Assembly (NCBI GenBank): GCA_002437305.1
Contig: DJOW01000055.1
Coordinates: 20,882-84,881, forward strand
DNA: 64,000 bases
From: Bacteroidales bacterium UBA6428
GTDB lineage: Bacteria > Bacteroidota > Bacteroidia > Bacteroidales > UBA932
Direction of reading: 5' to 3'
Shown here: piece after piece, positions 25,044 to 34,826 of the stretch
Layout of the letters: every line of letters starts with the position of its first letter
How positions within the stretch are numbered: the first letter of the stretch is position 1
Notes under the pieces: model-generated
Seen by the model: only the letters and a program-made list of their open reading frames with translations
The model's database searches: none
What the model was told of the DNA's origin: nothing
Position numbers and translations under genes: made by a program

Positions 25044-27047
25044 CTACTTCCTAGTCAGGCGGGCTGTCCAGCCGCCGCCGGGAGCCATGTGGACATTGAT
25101 CTTTCGGTCAGCCGGAACCGAGACCGTCTCCCGCTTGTAGTCACGTGCGGCACGATCAGCGTTGACGCCGTCGCGGAATATTTCCATAGACCATTCTCCA
25201 TCGCCCAGGAATCCAAGATCCAAAGTGAGGTCGCGGGCATTCCAGTCATTGAGAGCCCCCACGTACCAGACATCCCCGCTGCGGCGGGCAATGGTGATGT
25301 AACGTCCCAGAACTCCGTTCACCGCGACGCTTTCGTCCCACACGGTCGGACAGCCAGCGATGTATCTCGTGCACTCAGGCTCCGCGATATAATTGGACGG
25401 AGAATCACACAGCATGTTCAAAGGGGAATCAAAGACAACATATTCAGCAAGCTGGTGGCAGCGTGTACCCTGGCTCATCGCCTCGTTGTTGACCGGATAA
25501 TAGTTATTTCTGGTGGCGTTGCGCATCGCTCCCTGGGTGTAATCCATCGGACCGGCGGCCATTCTGATGAACGGAACCGTGACATCGTAGGTCACCTGAT
25601 CAACGGTAGGCTTGCTCCACTTCATCTGCTCCAGACCGAACACTCCCTCATAATTGATCACGTTAGGGTAGGTACGGTTGAGGCCGGCCGGTTTGTACGC
25701 TCCGTGGAAATCAATCAACAATCCGTATTTGGCCGTGGTCTCGGCCGCACGCCTGTAGAAGTCAACCATATACTGGTCGTCACGATCCATGAAATCGACC
25801 TTGAAGCCCTTGACGCCCATCTCTGAATAGTGCTTGCAGACATTCTCCATGTCACGGTCGAAGGCATAGTAGCCTGCCCACAGGATAAGCCCCACGTTAC
25901 GCGCCTTGGCATATTCACAAAGCATCGGAAGGTCTATCTCCGGTATAACCTGCATCAGGTCGGCCTTCTTGTTGACAGCCCAGCCTTCATCGAGGATGAC
26001 ATATTCGATGCCGTACTTCCGGGCGAAGTCGATGTAGTACTTGTAGGTGTCGTTGTTGACGCCGGCCCGGAAATCGACCCCATAGATGTTCCAGTCGTTC
26101 CACCAGTCCCAAGCGACCTTGCCAGGCTTTACCCAGCTGAAATCCATCGCGGGATCAGCCGGAGCGCCAAGCTTCCAGACAAGGTCATTGACGGCAAGGT
26201 CAGCATCGCTCGTGGAGACCATTATGATTCTCCACGGGAAAGACTCTCCGGCGGAGCATGAGGCGAGATAGTCCTCACGCTCCTTTACCACTCCCTGCAG
26301 CATATTATGACCTCCCTGCTCAACGGTTTTTGGGTATGGCGCGAAACGTCCGGACAGGGTTGTGGCACCGCCTTCGTTGTAGAGGTACATTCCCGGGTAG
26401 TCCATAAGGTCAGACTCTGTGATCAGAACCTTTATTCCTCCTTCCCCGGACACCGCGACCGGCAGGAACGCCAGCCTTTTTTTGTCCCATTGAGACAGCG
26501 CATGCACGGAGTATGTGCTCTCGAAAGAGTTCCAATACTGGCTCTCAAGAGTTTCGACATGCTGGGACACATAAGGAACATAAGCGTCCCAATCTTTTAC
26601 GAAATTGAACTGAGCCGTCTCCGCCAAAACCTTGGAGTCTTCCTTCAAAGAACTGGTGAAACGATAGGCCACACCCTCATCGTAAGCGCGGAAAGAAAGC
26701 GAGAACTCTTTGAATATGAGAGAGATCTCATTGTAATTATCCCGAACTTGCGCTTTCTTGTAGGCCACCGCCGGAAGTGTCTGGTCAACACTGGCCTTCT
26801 TTACCTTGCGGACCTTGTCGTTCTCTCCGAACACAACTCCGCCTGACAGGGTCATGGAAATCCGTGAGGCGCCAATCAAATCCACATCATCCCTGGAGAC
26901 TGAATAAGACACTGTCTGCCCTACAGTCACTGTTGCGGAAAGATGACCGTCAGGGGAAACGACCTTATAGGCCATGTCCTTCGCGGAGACCGGAAGAAGA
27001 GCCAGCACAGATGCAGCCGCTGCTGCAATAATGGTTTTATGGTTCAT
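25044..27047 (-). CDS. GH97 family glycoside hydrolase
   Basis: 667 residues with a signal peptide (IIAAAAASVLALLPVSA), so it is periplasmic. The GH97 N-terminal sandwich begins YKVVSPDGHLSATVTV; the barrel contains VAWDWWNDWNIYG, YVILDEGWAV, GFKVDFMDRDDQYM and FHGAYKPAGLNRTYPN; a C-terminal sandwich follows. The Asp in KVDFMD fits the nucleophile of the retaining (alpha-galactosidase-like) subgroup rather than inverting SusB enzymes; this is inference from memory of the family. The internal ATG gives the signal directly. It is the second gene of a pair with GH78, ending at a terminator. Confidence 0.92.
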   Translation of the reverse strand: MNHKTIIAAAAASVLALLPVSAKDMAYKVVSPDGHLSATVTVGQTVSYSVSRDDVDLIGASRISMTLSGGVVFGENDKVRKVKKASVDQTLPAVAYKKAQVRDNYNEISLIFKEFSLSFRAYDEGVAYRFTSSLKEDSKVLAETAQFNFVKDWDAYVPYVSQHVETLESQYWNSFESTYSVHALSQWDKKRLAFLPVAVSGEGGIKVLITESDLMDYPGMYLYNEGGATTLSGRFAPYPKTVEQGGHNMLQGVVKEREDYLASCSAGESFPWRIIMVSTSDADLAVNDLVWKLGAPADPAMDFSWVKPGKVAWDWWNDWNIYGVDFRAGVNNDTYKYYIDFARKYGIEYVILDEGWAVNKKADLMQVIPEIDLPMLCEYAKARNVGLILWAGYYAFDRDMENVCKHYSEMGVKGFKVDFMDRDDQYMVDFYRRAAETTAKYGLLIDFHGAYKPAGLNRTYPNVINYEGVFGLEQMKWSKPTVDQVTYDVTVPFIRMAAGPMDYTQGAMRNATRNNYYPVNNEAMSQGTRCHQLAEYVVFDSPLNMLCDSPSNYIAEPECTRYIAGCPTVWDESVAVNGVLGRYITIARRSGDVWYVGALNDWNARDLTLDLGFLGDGEWSMEIFRDGVNADRAARDYKRETVSVPADRKINVHMAPGGGWTARLTRK

Positions 27048-27078
27048 AATCTTGATACGTATTGTTGAAAGATTAACT

Positions 27079-29322
27079 TTAATCAACCTTGATCTTCAAT
27101 GAATATTTTCCCGCTGACATTGTCTTCGGCTTGCCGTTTGACGCTGTGACCATGGCGGTGGTGCCCTCCGGAACCTCAATCGTGAGCGAGGCCGAATCAG
27201 ATTTCACCGACTTTCTGTTGATCGAGACACGGATCACTCCATAGTGTGTCTCAAGAACGGCGGAAGCGGTCTTCAACGAACCTAACCGAGGCTTGACCTC
27301 GAAAGTCCTGAAGCCTGGAGCCGTCGGCTCTATTCCGCAGATTTTCTGACTCATGATTGTGAGCGGGCCTCCGCTCCAAGCATGGTTGATCGTACCGCCA
27401 CCGAATCCTGCGCTTCCGTAATCCCAGCCCTCGAAAAGAGTCGTGTAGTCGTAGGCCATCATAGTGGCGTAGCGAGCCTTCATCCTTTCAATCGCGAAAT
27501 CGGCGCGTCCAATCTTGCATAAAGCCTCAAGAACGTATTTTTCCATGTAAGGGCTGGCGTGATTCTCCTTTTTAATAGTCTCAAACAAAGCCGGATACTT
27601 ATCAGGGGAAGCAAGGCCGGAGACTATGGCCATAGCCTGCGCGCGGTCGTCAGTCTGTTTCTTGTAGTTCGGGTCACGATAGGCCGTTCCCGTCCAATAC
27701 TGCGAGTCAAAAGCATCTGAGATCCTTCCCATCATGGCCTCAAGCTTCTTCACATCACCTTGTTTGCCAAGGATCCGGGCGAATTCCTTTTGAGATTTAA
27801 GGGCCAGGTAATACCAGCAGTTCGTCAAGACCTCAGTGTCGATGTCATCGCCCCAATCGCCCCAGTTCCAATCTCCATGACGTACATTCAGCAGACCATT
27901 GTCCTTGAAACTCCACAAGCCGTCCCCGAATAGATAACGCTCGACCTTAGGGTAGACTTCCGCCACAAAACTGCTGTCGCCGCTGAACCAGTACTGGGTG
28001 TAGAACCCGTACCAGCCAACAGAAGCAAGCGACTGGAGCGGAAGTTCGCTCGCGCGGTTGCCGGCCGGCACCGGAGAGAAGAGAACTCCGTCTGCCTCCT
28101 GCCAATTGACCAACTCAAGGATGCCTTTTCTGGCCAGAAGCTGGCTGGACGGTGAAAGTGCGTAGAAAGCCTCGCCTAGTTCGTTGACCTCATCGCCCCA
28201 CCATTGTGAACGCTCACGGTCCGGGCAGTCCATGTAGGTGTCGCGCATCGTGGTGTAAAGCGTCCTTGCCGCACGTTTCCAAAGTTCGTTAAGGAACGGG
28301 TCATCACACTCGAAAGAGCCGGTGAACTCTGTGTCGTAGCCTGTCTCTCTGTATTTAAGGTCAAGGACCTTGACACCCGACGGGACGATGTACCAAACCT
28401 CGTGGCCGTTCATCCAACCAAGGCTCTCATATTCCTGGACTCCTTTGCGCGCTATGTACTCAGCCCGCACATTAGCCACGCTGCCGCCATAGTAGTTGTC
28501 TGTCATCATCCCCACCATTTCTCCACCTTCCGCCTCTACCTTCAGATACGGAGTGACCTGGGCGTTGTACGGCAACTTGCAGTAGACAGTGTCGTTGGAC
28601 CGGCGGACGGAGACATACTCCTTGAGTCCATAGTCCTTCCACATCGGGATCGGGCGCTCCACCAGCCCGCCCATCGCCGGCCACACGATATCATCCACAA
28701 TTTCAGCCCCGTGCATTTTTCCGCGCGCATCGAAACCAGGCATATTCCACGCCGGCAGTTCGTTGCGGGCATCATAGCGGATGTTGCTCTCTGAAAGACG
28801 GTAGTTCGGGTGCGGCGCGTCAGTGTCGCCATAGGCAGGGTTAGGGATGCAGAGCCATGAGGGATCTGAAAGTATTTCCAGATCAGGACTCACCGCCTCG
28901 AAGATCAGTGCCGCATGGCCGCTGCTGTTATGGCTGAACCCCTGCTTTCCAAAATGCCAGAGCAGGATGGCGATCGTGTTTTTACCTTTTTTGAGAAAAG
29001 GAGCGATGTCCACCTTGTCGTAATAGGTACCGTTCGGGGAAGGGCCTCGCTTGAGACCGCCCTCAAAGACAGCAAGCTCTCCGTTGATCCACATCCAGTA
29101 CTTGGAGTCAACAGCGATTTTAGCCTCAAGCTTGCCGGGAAGATTTGTCACATCAAACTCCTTACGATAGGAGATCCAACTGTTCGTGCTGCTCTGGGTC
29201 CAAGGATGAATGATCCAGTGAGCTTTCCAGTCGGAACGGGTCTCCGCGCCGGAGAATGTCACCGAAGCGAGAGTCAAGGCCGCGGCAAGGGCGGTCTTTC
29301 TGATGAGATTTGAAAGTTTCAT
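27079..29322 (-). CDS. GH78-like alpha-L-rhamnosidase
   Basis: 747 residues with a signal peptide (ALAAALTLASVTFSGA). N-terminal beta domains carry WISYRKEF and YWMWINGE. The (alpha/alpha)6 catalytic domain starts at the family motif DCPDRERSQWWGDEV near residue 360, whose Glu is the expected acid, and includes FEGWDYGSAGFGGGTINHAWSG... with its second acidic site. The family removes terminal alpha-L-rhamnose. It sits 31 bases upstream of GH97, suggesting joint attack on a plant rhamnogalactan or glycoside. No SusCD pair adjoins. Confidence 0.88.
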   Translation of the reverse strand: MKLSNLIRKTALAAALTLASVTFSGAETRSDWKAHWIIHPWTQSSTNSWISYRKEFDVTNLPGKLEAKIAVDSKYWMWINGELAVFEGGLKRGPSPNGTYYDKVDIAPFLKKGKNTIAILLWHFGKQGFSHNSSGHAALIFEAVSPDLEILSDPSWLCIPNPAYGDTDAPHPNYRLSESNIRYDARNELPAWNMPGFDARGKMHGAEIVDDIVWPAMGGLVERPIPMWKDYGLKEYVSVRRSNDTVYCKLPYNAQVTPYLKVEAEGGEMVGMMTDNYYGGSVANVRAEYIARKGVQEYESLGWMNGHEVWYIVPSGVKVLDLKYRETGYDTEFTGSFECDDPFLNELWKRAARTLYTTMRDTYMDCPDRERSQWWGDEVNELGEAFYALSPSSQLLARKGILELVNWQEADGVLFSPVPAGNRASELPLQSLASVGWYGFYTQYWFSGDSSFVAEVYPKVERYLFGDGLWSFKDNGLLNVRHGDWNWGDWGDDIDTEVLTNCWYYLALKSQKEFARILGKQGDVKKLEAMMGRISDAFDSQYWTGTAYRDPNYKKQTDDRAQAMAIVSGLASPDKYPALFETIKKENHASPYMEKYVLEALCKIGRADFAIERMKARYATMMAYDYTTLFEGWDYGSAGFGGGTINHAWSGGPLTIMSQKICGIEPTAPGFRTFEVKPRLGSLKTASAVLETHYGVIRVSINRKSVKSDSASLTIEVPEGTTAMVTASNGKPKTMSAGKYSLKIKVD

Positions 29323-29426
29323 TGTCATATACATTGATTACTGTTTTCGTGTTCAGTGGCCTGCATGGCCGGTCAATCACTCAGCCTTGACCTTACGGAA
29401 TGAAGCCTAACGTCAAGTCTGAATGA

Positions 29427-29434
29427 CAAATATA
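29427..29434 (-). promoter_or_regulatory. -7 box for the GH78-GH97 operon
   Basis: Minus-strand TATATTTG matches TAnnTTTG; the predicted leader is about 98 bases. No -33 match is seen at 19-21 bases. Confidence 0.45.
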
Positions 29435-29475
29435 AGCATTTTCGTCGAGGAAATCGGGGTATTCGTCGATTTGTG

Positions 29476-29506
29476 TTGAATATAATCCGCTGCAAGCTTA
29501 GTTTCG
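29476..29506 (+). promoter_or_regulatory. Promoter for the efflux operon (TTG-N20-TAGTTTCG)
   Basis: TTG at 29476-29478 is 20 bases from TAGTTTCG at 29499-29506, which misses the -7 consensus by one base. The predicted start lies about 15 bases before the first ATG. Confidence 0.45.
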
Positions 29507-29526
29507 CAGCCGGATTTTGATCATCG

Positions 29527-30879
29527 ATGAATATGAAAAAAGACGTTACCATCATCATCACTGCCCTGACGCTCATCTGCATGACCGCCGGAGCACAGAC
29601 TAAGAAATGGTCTTTGCAGGAATGCATAGACTACGCAGTGGAAAACAACATCGCCCTGCGCCAAAGCAGGAACGCCCATCTTGCCGGACTTGAAGACACG
29701 TACCAGGCCAAGGCGGCCATGTTCCCATCACTCAACGCCTCAGCAAGTCAAGGAATCACGAACAGGCCATTTTCCGAAAGTGGGAACAGCACCGTTGTCG
29801 GATCAGATGTCTACAGCACATCAAAGGCTACAAGCTGGTCAGGAAACTATGGGCTGAACGCAGGAATGACACTACTTAGCGGTGGAAGCCTTCGCACAGC
29901 ATTGAAGCAAAGCAGGTTACAGAACTCGGCAGATTCGTTGTCAGTGGAAGAGAACACGAACGATGTCGTTATCTCTATCGTGAAAGCCTACATGCAGTGC
30001 CTCTACGCAATTGAGGCCGTCAAGGTCAGCGAAAGCACTGCCGAGGCGTCCAAGGCCCAACTTGACAGAGCGGTCGAGCTCAAGAATGCAGGAGAGATCG
30101 GCAAGGTTGACGTAGCTCAACTGGAAAGCCAGCACGCAAGCGACCTTTATCAAATCACATCCGCCAAGGCGACACTTGACAACTACAAGCTGCAACTGAA
30201 GCAACTTCTGGAGCTCGGAGTCAGCGATGAGATTGAGCTTGAAGAACCGACGGATGATGAAGCAGGGATCTTGAGACTGCTCCCCGCCAAGGAGGAAGTC
30301 TATGCAAACGCCCTAGAATCAATGCCGGAGATAAAGAAAGCCGGACTGAACGTCCAGGCGGCTGATTTAAGCATCAGACAGGCAAAGTCGGCATATTCCC
30401 CGACCCTGTCCGCAACAGCAAGCATCGGGACAACAAACGTTTCCGGAGTCAGCGGATCTTTCGGCAGCCAACTGGAAAAGAACTTCAACGAGAGCATCGG
30501 CCTGAGTCTCCAGATTCCGATCCTTCAAGGCAGGAAGGCCAAGACGGCTGTCAACAAGGCGAAGATTGAGGCTGAGAACAGCAGACTGGAGCAAATGAGC
30601 GTGGAAAAGACTCTGCTCAAGGAAGTTGAAGACACCTATCTTGAGGCGGTCTCTGCCCAGTCCAAGTACACTTCCGCCAAAGAACAGGCCAAGTACGCTG
30701 AGCAGAGCTATGAACTCACGGCCGAGCAGTTCAACGTCGGAATGAAGAACACAGTGGAACTGATCACAGCCCGGAACAACCTTCTGAACGCCCGTGTCCA
30801 GCTGCTCCAATCAAAATACACCGCATTGATGAACAATGCGTTGCTCAACATATATCAAGGAAACTATAAAATAAAATGA
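29527..30879 (+). CDS. TolC-family outer membrane efflux protein
   Basis: 450 residues with a signal peptide ending TAGAQ and the family opening WSLQECIDYAVENNIALRQ. Two OEP repeats carry long coiled coils (around LDRAVELKNAGEIGKVDVAQLE and its C-terminal counterpart AEQFNVGMKNTVELITARN). It forms the outer membrane duct for the MacA/MacB genes downstream, which it overlaps by four bases. Either ATG of ATGAATATG may be the start. Confidence 0.93.
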   Translation: MNMKKDVTIIITALTLICMTAGAQTKKWSLQECIDYAVENNIALRQSRNAHLAGLEDTYQAKAAMFPSLNASASQGITNRPFSESGNSTVVGSDVYSTSKATSWSGNYGLNAGMTLLSGGSLRTALKQSRLQNSADSLSVEENTNDVVISIVKAYMQCLYAIEAVKVSESTAEASKAQLDRAVELKNAGEIGKVDVAQLESQHASDLYQITSAKATLDNYKLQLKQLLELGVSDEIELEEPTDDEAGILRLLPAKEEVYANALESMPEIKKAGLNVQAADLSIRQAKSAYSPTLSATASIGTTNVSGVSGSFGSQLEKNFNESIGLSLQIPILQGRKAKTAVNKAKIEAENSRLEQMSVEKTLLKEVEDTYLEAVSAQSKYTSAKEQAKYAEQSYELTAEQFNVGMKNTVELITARNNLLNARVQLLQSKYTALMNNALLNIYQGNYKIK

Positions 30880-32063
30880 ATATGAGAACAAAGACTTTAT
30901 GGATCATTGTCGGTGCCATCTGCGCTGCCGTCGCGCTTTGGCTTATCTTTCGTCCGACAGGAAAGGAAACAGTAACGCTTGAGACCGCAAGAGCCGAAAG
31001 GATAGACATATCCAGTTCCGTCACCGCGACAGGAACGGTCGAGCCAGTCACAAAGGTAGAGGTCGGCACACAGGTGTCCGGAATCATTGACAAGCTCTAT
31101 GCTGACTACAACGACATCGTAAAGGCCGGGCAGGTCATCGCCGAGATGGACAAGGTTAACCTGCAGGCCGAGCTTGCGTCATCACAGGCTCAACTCTCCG
31201 CCGCAAAGACTGAGTTCGAGTACAGGGAGAAGGAATATAACCGCATCAAGACCCTGCACGACAAAGAATTGGTCAGTGATTCTGAATATGATTCCTCATA
31301 TTATCAATACGAAACCGCAAAGAACGCGTACAGTCAGGCGCAGGCATCTATCACCAAGGTAAAACGGAATCTGAGCTACGCCACGATCTCGTCGCCAATC
31401 GATGGAGTTGTCATAAGCAGAGCCGTGGAGGAGGGACAGACTGTGGCCGCTGGTTTCGAGACCCCTACCCTGTTCACGATTGCAAAGGATCTCACGGACA
31501 TGGAGGTCATCGCCGACGTGGACGAGGCAGACATCGGACAGGTCAAGGAAGGACAGAGCGTTGTCTTCTCTGTCGATGCCTATCCGGACGATGTGTTCAA
31601 GGGAACCGTGCAGCAGGTCAGGCTTGAGGCCACGACAACCTCAAACGTTGTGACTTACGAGGTTGTGATCACCGCTCCGAACCCAGACCTGAAACTGAAA
31701 CCAGGACTTACCGCCAACGTGACAATCAACACTCTGGAAGAGAAGGACGTGCTTGCGGTCCCTACCAAGGCTTTGAGATTCAATCCTGACCCCGAAGTGC
31801 TCAAGGAGATTGGAATCACTGTGAGCGGCTCGGCTGCCGCGTCTGACGGAGAGTCAAGGACGGTGTGGGTTAAAAACGGGAACGCGATCTCACCGAAATC
31901 AGTCACCACGCAGCACACGAGCGGAGACAAGACCGGAATCGCCGAGGGACTGTCCGACGGTGAGGAAGTCGTGACCGGTCTGACTGCTGAGGTTCCAAAG
32001 AAAGCCGAAACAGCGGAAAGAAGTCCGTTCGCACCGGGACCAAGAGGTGATAAAAAGAAGTAG
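30876..32063 (+). CDS. macA: MacA-type periplasmic efflux adaptor
   Basis: 395 residues. One N-terminal membrane anchor (LWIIVGAICAAVALWLIF), then a barrel-sandwich lipoyl domain split by a coiled coil (VGTQVSGIIDKLYADYNDIVKAGQVIAEMD ... ISSPIDGVVISRAVEEGQTV), then a beta-barrel and membrane-proximal domain. It bridges the ABC transporter and the TolC duct. The C-terminal tail is Lys- and Arg-rich. It lies in order between tolC and macB. Confidence 0.92.
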   Translation: MNMRTKTLWIIVGAICAAVALWLIFRPTGKETVTLETARAERIDISSSVTATGTVEPVTKVEVGTQVSGIIDKLYADYNDIVKAGQVIAEMDKVNLQAELASSQAQLSAAKTEFEYREKEYNRIKTLHDKELVSDSEYDSSYYQYETAKNAYSQAQASITKVKRNLSYATISSPIDGVVISRAVEEGQTVAAGFETPTLFTIAKDLTDMEVIADVDEADIGQVKEGQSVVFSVDAYPDDVFKGTVQQVRLEATTTSNVVTYEVVITAPNPDLKLKPGLTANVTINTLEEKDVLAVPTKALRFNPDPEVLKEIGITVSGSAAASDGESRTVWVKNGNAISPKSVTTQHTSGDKTGIAEGLSDGEEVVTGLTAEVPKKAETAERSPFAPGPRGDKKK

Positions 32064-32067
32064 GAAC

Positions 32068-32811
32068 ATGAAAGAGGTCATCAAACTTGAGGACATCCGC
32101 AGGAACTTCATAGTCGGTGACGAGACTGTCCACGCCCTGCGGGGAGTGTCCTTCACCATCACGGAAGGCGAGTTCGTCACGATAGTCGGAACGTCAGGAT
32201 CCGGCAAATCCACGCTTCTGAATATTCTTGGATGCCTTGACACTCCGACTTCGGGGGAATATTACCTCGACGGGGTTTCGGTCAGGACGATGGACAAGAA
32301 CGAGCGGGCCACACTGCGCAACCGCAAGATCGGATTCGTGTTCCAGAACTACAATCTTCTGCCGAAGACAACGGCCATCGAGAACGTGGAGCTGCCGCTG
32401 ATGTACAATCCGAAATATTCAAAAAAAGAGCGGTACGAAAGGTCGGTGGAGGCTCTGAAGGCGGTCGGACTTGGTGACAGGCTGGAGCACAAAAGCAACC
32501 AGATGTCTGGTGGACAGATGCAGAGGGTGGCCATCGCGAGGGCGCTTGTGAACGATCCGGCCGTGATCCTTGCGGACGAGGCGACAGGCAATCTGGACAC
32601 ACGCACGAGCTTCGAAGTTTTGGTATTGTTCCAGAAGCTCCATTCCGAGGGCCGGACGATAATATTCGTGACCCACAATCCGGAGATTGTCAACTACAGC
32701 ACACGGACCATCACTCTCCGCGACGGCCGGGTGACAAGCGATGTGCGGAACGAGCATATTCTTGATGCCGCCGAGGCGCTCGCAAAGTTGCCTGTGGAGA
32801 AGGACTGCTGA
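32068..32811 (+). CDS. MacB/LolD-type ABC ATPase
   Basis: 247 residues. Walker A GTSGSGKST, Q-loop VFQNYNLLP, signature MSGGQMQRVAIARAL, Walker B VILADEATGNLD and switch His in VTHNPEI. This is the ATPase half of a split MacB-type exporter, encoded separately from the permease that follows. The ATG at 32068 comes four bases after the macA stop; an upstream in-frame start lies inside macA. Confidence 0.93.
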   Translation: MKEVIKLEDIRRNFIVGDETVHALRGVSFTITEGEFVTIVGTSGSGKSTLLNILGCLDTPTSGEYYLDGVSVRTMDKNERATLRNRKIGFVFQNYNLLPKTTAIENVELPLMYNPKYSKKERYERSVEALKAVGLGDRLEHKSNQMSGGQMQRVAIARALVNDPAVILADEATGNLDTRTSFEVLVLFQKLHSEGRTIIFVTHNPEIVNYSTRTITLRDGRVTSDVRNEHILDAAEALAKLPVEKDC

Positions 32812-32865
32812 CATATTCAACGATAACTCTGTGATGAGTATGAATATTCACTAATAATATTAGTC

Positions 32866-34086
32866 ATGAATTTCGCCAATCTATTCAGAATAGCCCTTAA
32901 AGCATTGGGCAACAACAAGTTCAGAGGGTTTCTCACGATGCTCGGCATCATCATCGGTGTCGGTTCGGTAATCACGATGCTCGCCATCGGGCAAGGCTCC
33001 AAGAAGAGCATCCAGGCCGAGATCAGCGAGATGGGTTCCAACATGATCATGATCCATCCGGGAGAGGACATGAGGGGTGGTGTCCGCCTGAGCGCTGATG
33101 ACATGCAGACCTTGAAAGTCAAGGACTTCGAGGACATACGCAACGAGTGCCCACACATTTCCCTCGCCTCCCCTTCCGTCAACTCCTCTGGCCAGGCGGT
33201 CTATGGCGCGAACAACACCCCGACTTCGGTCTATGGAGTCAATGAGGAATTTCTTGAGATCAGAGGGTACAAGGTGCAGGACGGTGACATATTCTCTGAA
33301 CAGGACATCAAGACGGCCGCCAAGGTCTGTCTGGTCGGGAAAACGGTCATTGACCAGCTCTTCACCAACGGTGAGAACCCGGTCGGCAAGGTCATCAGGT
33401 TCGGCAGCATTCCGTTCCGCATCGTCGGTGTGCTGGAGAGCAAAGGCTACAACAGCATGGGAATGGATCAGGACAATCTCATCATAACGCCTTACACGAC
33501 CGTGATGAAGAGGATCCTCGCTGTCACCTACCTTCAGGAAATCGTCTGCTCTGCGCTGAGTGAGGAATATACCGACAAGGCTATCAGCGAGATAACGGAT
33601 GTCTTACGGCGCAACCACAAGCTCAAGGAGTCCGATGACGATGACTTCAACATCCGCTCGCAGCAGGAACTCTCATCGATGATGACCAGCACAAGCGACA
33701 TGATGTCAACCCTTCTGGCGGCGGTTGCGGGAATATCCCTCCTTGTGGGCGGCATTGGAATCATGAACATCATGTACGTCTCTGTCACCGAGAGGACAAA
33801 GGAGATCGGCCTCAGGATGAGCATCGGCGCCAAAGGACGTGACATCCTCGCCCAGTTCCTGATCGAGGCCACTCTGATCAGCATAACAGGCGGCCTCTTA
33901 GGGGTGATCCTTGGCGTGGCGGCCTCGTACATAGTCAAGGTCGTCCTCTCCTACCCGATTCTGATCCAGCCATGGAGCATCATCCTCTCATTCCTTGTCT
34001 GCACGATCATCGGCATCTTCTTCGGCTGGTATCCCGCCCGTAAAGCCTCCAACCTCGACCCTATCGAGGCCATCAGGTACGAGTAG
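32866..34086 (+). CDS. macB: MacB/FtsX-type ABC permease
   Basis: 406 residues. An N-terminal helix (FLTMLGIIIGVGSVITMLAIG) precedes a large periplasmic domain (about residues 45-270), then three C-terminal helices with GGIGIMNIMYVSVTERTKEIGLR and a final FGWYPARKASNLDPIEAIRYE. Works with the ATPase, MacA and TolC to extrude macrolide-like compounds, peptides or lipids. Substrate unknown; the LytS/LytTR genes downstream may control it. Confidence 0.93.
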   Translation: MNFANLFRIALKALGNNKFRGFLTMLGIIIGVGSVITMLAIGQGSKKSIQAEISEMGSNMIMIHPGEDMRGGVRLSADDMQTLKVKDFEDIRNECPHISLASPSVNSSGQAVYGANNTPTSVYGVNEEFLEIRGYKVQDGDIFSEQDIKTAAKVCLVGKTVIDQLFTNGENPVGKVIRFGSIPFRIVGVLESKGYNSMGMDQDNLIITPYTTVMKRILAVTYLQEIVCSALSEEYTDKAISEITDVLRRNHKLKESDDDDFNIRSQQELSSMMTSTSDMMSTLLAAVAGISLLVGGIGIMNIMYVSVTERTKEIGLRMSIGAKGRDILAQFLIEATLISITGGLLGVILGVAASYIVKVVLSYPILIQPWSIILSFLVCTIIGIFFGWYPARKASNLDPIEAIRYE

Positions 34087-34136
34087 CCGCATCACTTTCA
34101 CGGGACGATCGTCGCCACGGTAAGAACACCATAAAA

Positions 34137-34168
34137 TTTGTAAAAACAACTCGGATTTGCGATATTTG
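34137..34168 (+). promoter_or_regulatory. Promoter for the unknown gene and two-component operon (TTTG-N20-GATATTTG)
   Basis: TTTG at 34137-34140 and GATATTTG at 34161-34168 are 20 bases apart; the -7 box has one mismatch to TAnnTTTG. The predicted start is about nine bases before the ATG. Confidence 0.5.
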
Positions 34169-34182
34169 GAAAAAGAAAGAAT

Positions 34183-34821
34183 ATGAGTCAGTTTGACACT
34201 TGCTTTTTTGAGAGATATGCGAAAATTTCGCTGGAGACGCTGCTGGACAGGAGGTTCTCTGAGCTGTTGAACAAGGACAGGCCTGACCTTCAGAGTCCGG
34301 ACGGGGTCTCGCTTGGAATTGAGGTGACTAGAGCGATGCCTGAGACCAAGGAGGCGGCGCAGTCCATGCTCAAGGAGATGGCCGGGATATCCCCGGTTCC
34401 GGAAGATAGTGACGATTTCGACACGATCATGTCTTCCGGCTATGGCTACGGTCTTCAGGGAGGACGCTATGTCGGCGCCAAGGAGTATGACTACTGGTCG
34501 ATGGCGCTTCCTATGCGACGGATCATCGAGAGCAAGGTACGCAAGGCCGGTGACGGATTCTACGGATCGTTCAAGACGCTTGATCTGTACGTGTTCAGCA
34601 AGGACAGACTCGACGAGATCGAGGTTCTTGACATTCTCCGCTACACGATGAGCATCCAGGACGGACAGACAGCAAAGTACAACTGCCTGTACATCTCGGA
34701 GATCAGCGGGCTGAATGTCTGCAACCTGGGCGGAGACATCTCGGACATTTACCGCGTCTCGCACCACCCTATCTCCCCGGAACTCCGCAAAGAGTTCTTT
34801 CACAAAGCTTTGCGACAATAG
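34183..34821 (+). CDS. Unknown protein, 212 residues
   Basis: I do not recognise a family. It is soluble, without signal peptide or membrane helix. Residues 31-55 contain DRPDLQSP followed by LGIEVTRAMPE, a pattern that weakly recalls a PD-(D/E)XK nuclease core, although the expected Lys is Thr here. Later parts include a Gly/Tyr-rich loop (SSGYGYGLQGGRYVG) and LDLYVFSKDRLDEIEVLDI. It is five bases upstream of the LytS gene and behind its own promoter, so it is probably cotranscribed with the two-component pair. Confidence 0.7.
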   Translation: MSQFDTCFFERYAKISLETLLDRRFSELLNKDRPDLQSPDGVSLGIEVTRAMPETKEAAQSMLKEMAGISPVPEDSDDFDTIMSSGYGYGLQGGRYVGAKEYDYWSMALPMRRIIESKVRKAGDGFYGSFKTLDLYVFSKDRLDEIEVLDILRYTMSIQDGQTAKYNCLYISEISGLNVCNLGGDISDIYRVSHHPISPELRKEFFHKALRQ

Positions 34822-34826
34822 CAATA

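Noticed and set aside
34183..34821. Firm call of a restriction endonuclease
   Set aside because: The PD...EVT pattern lacks the catalytic Lys and there is no methyltransferase partner; kept as unknown.
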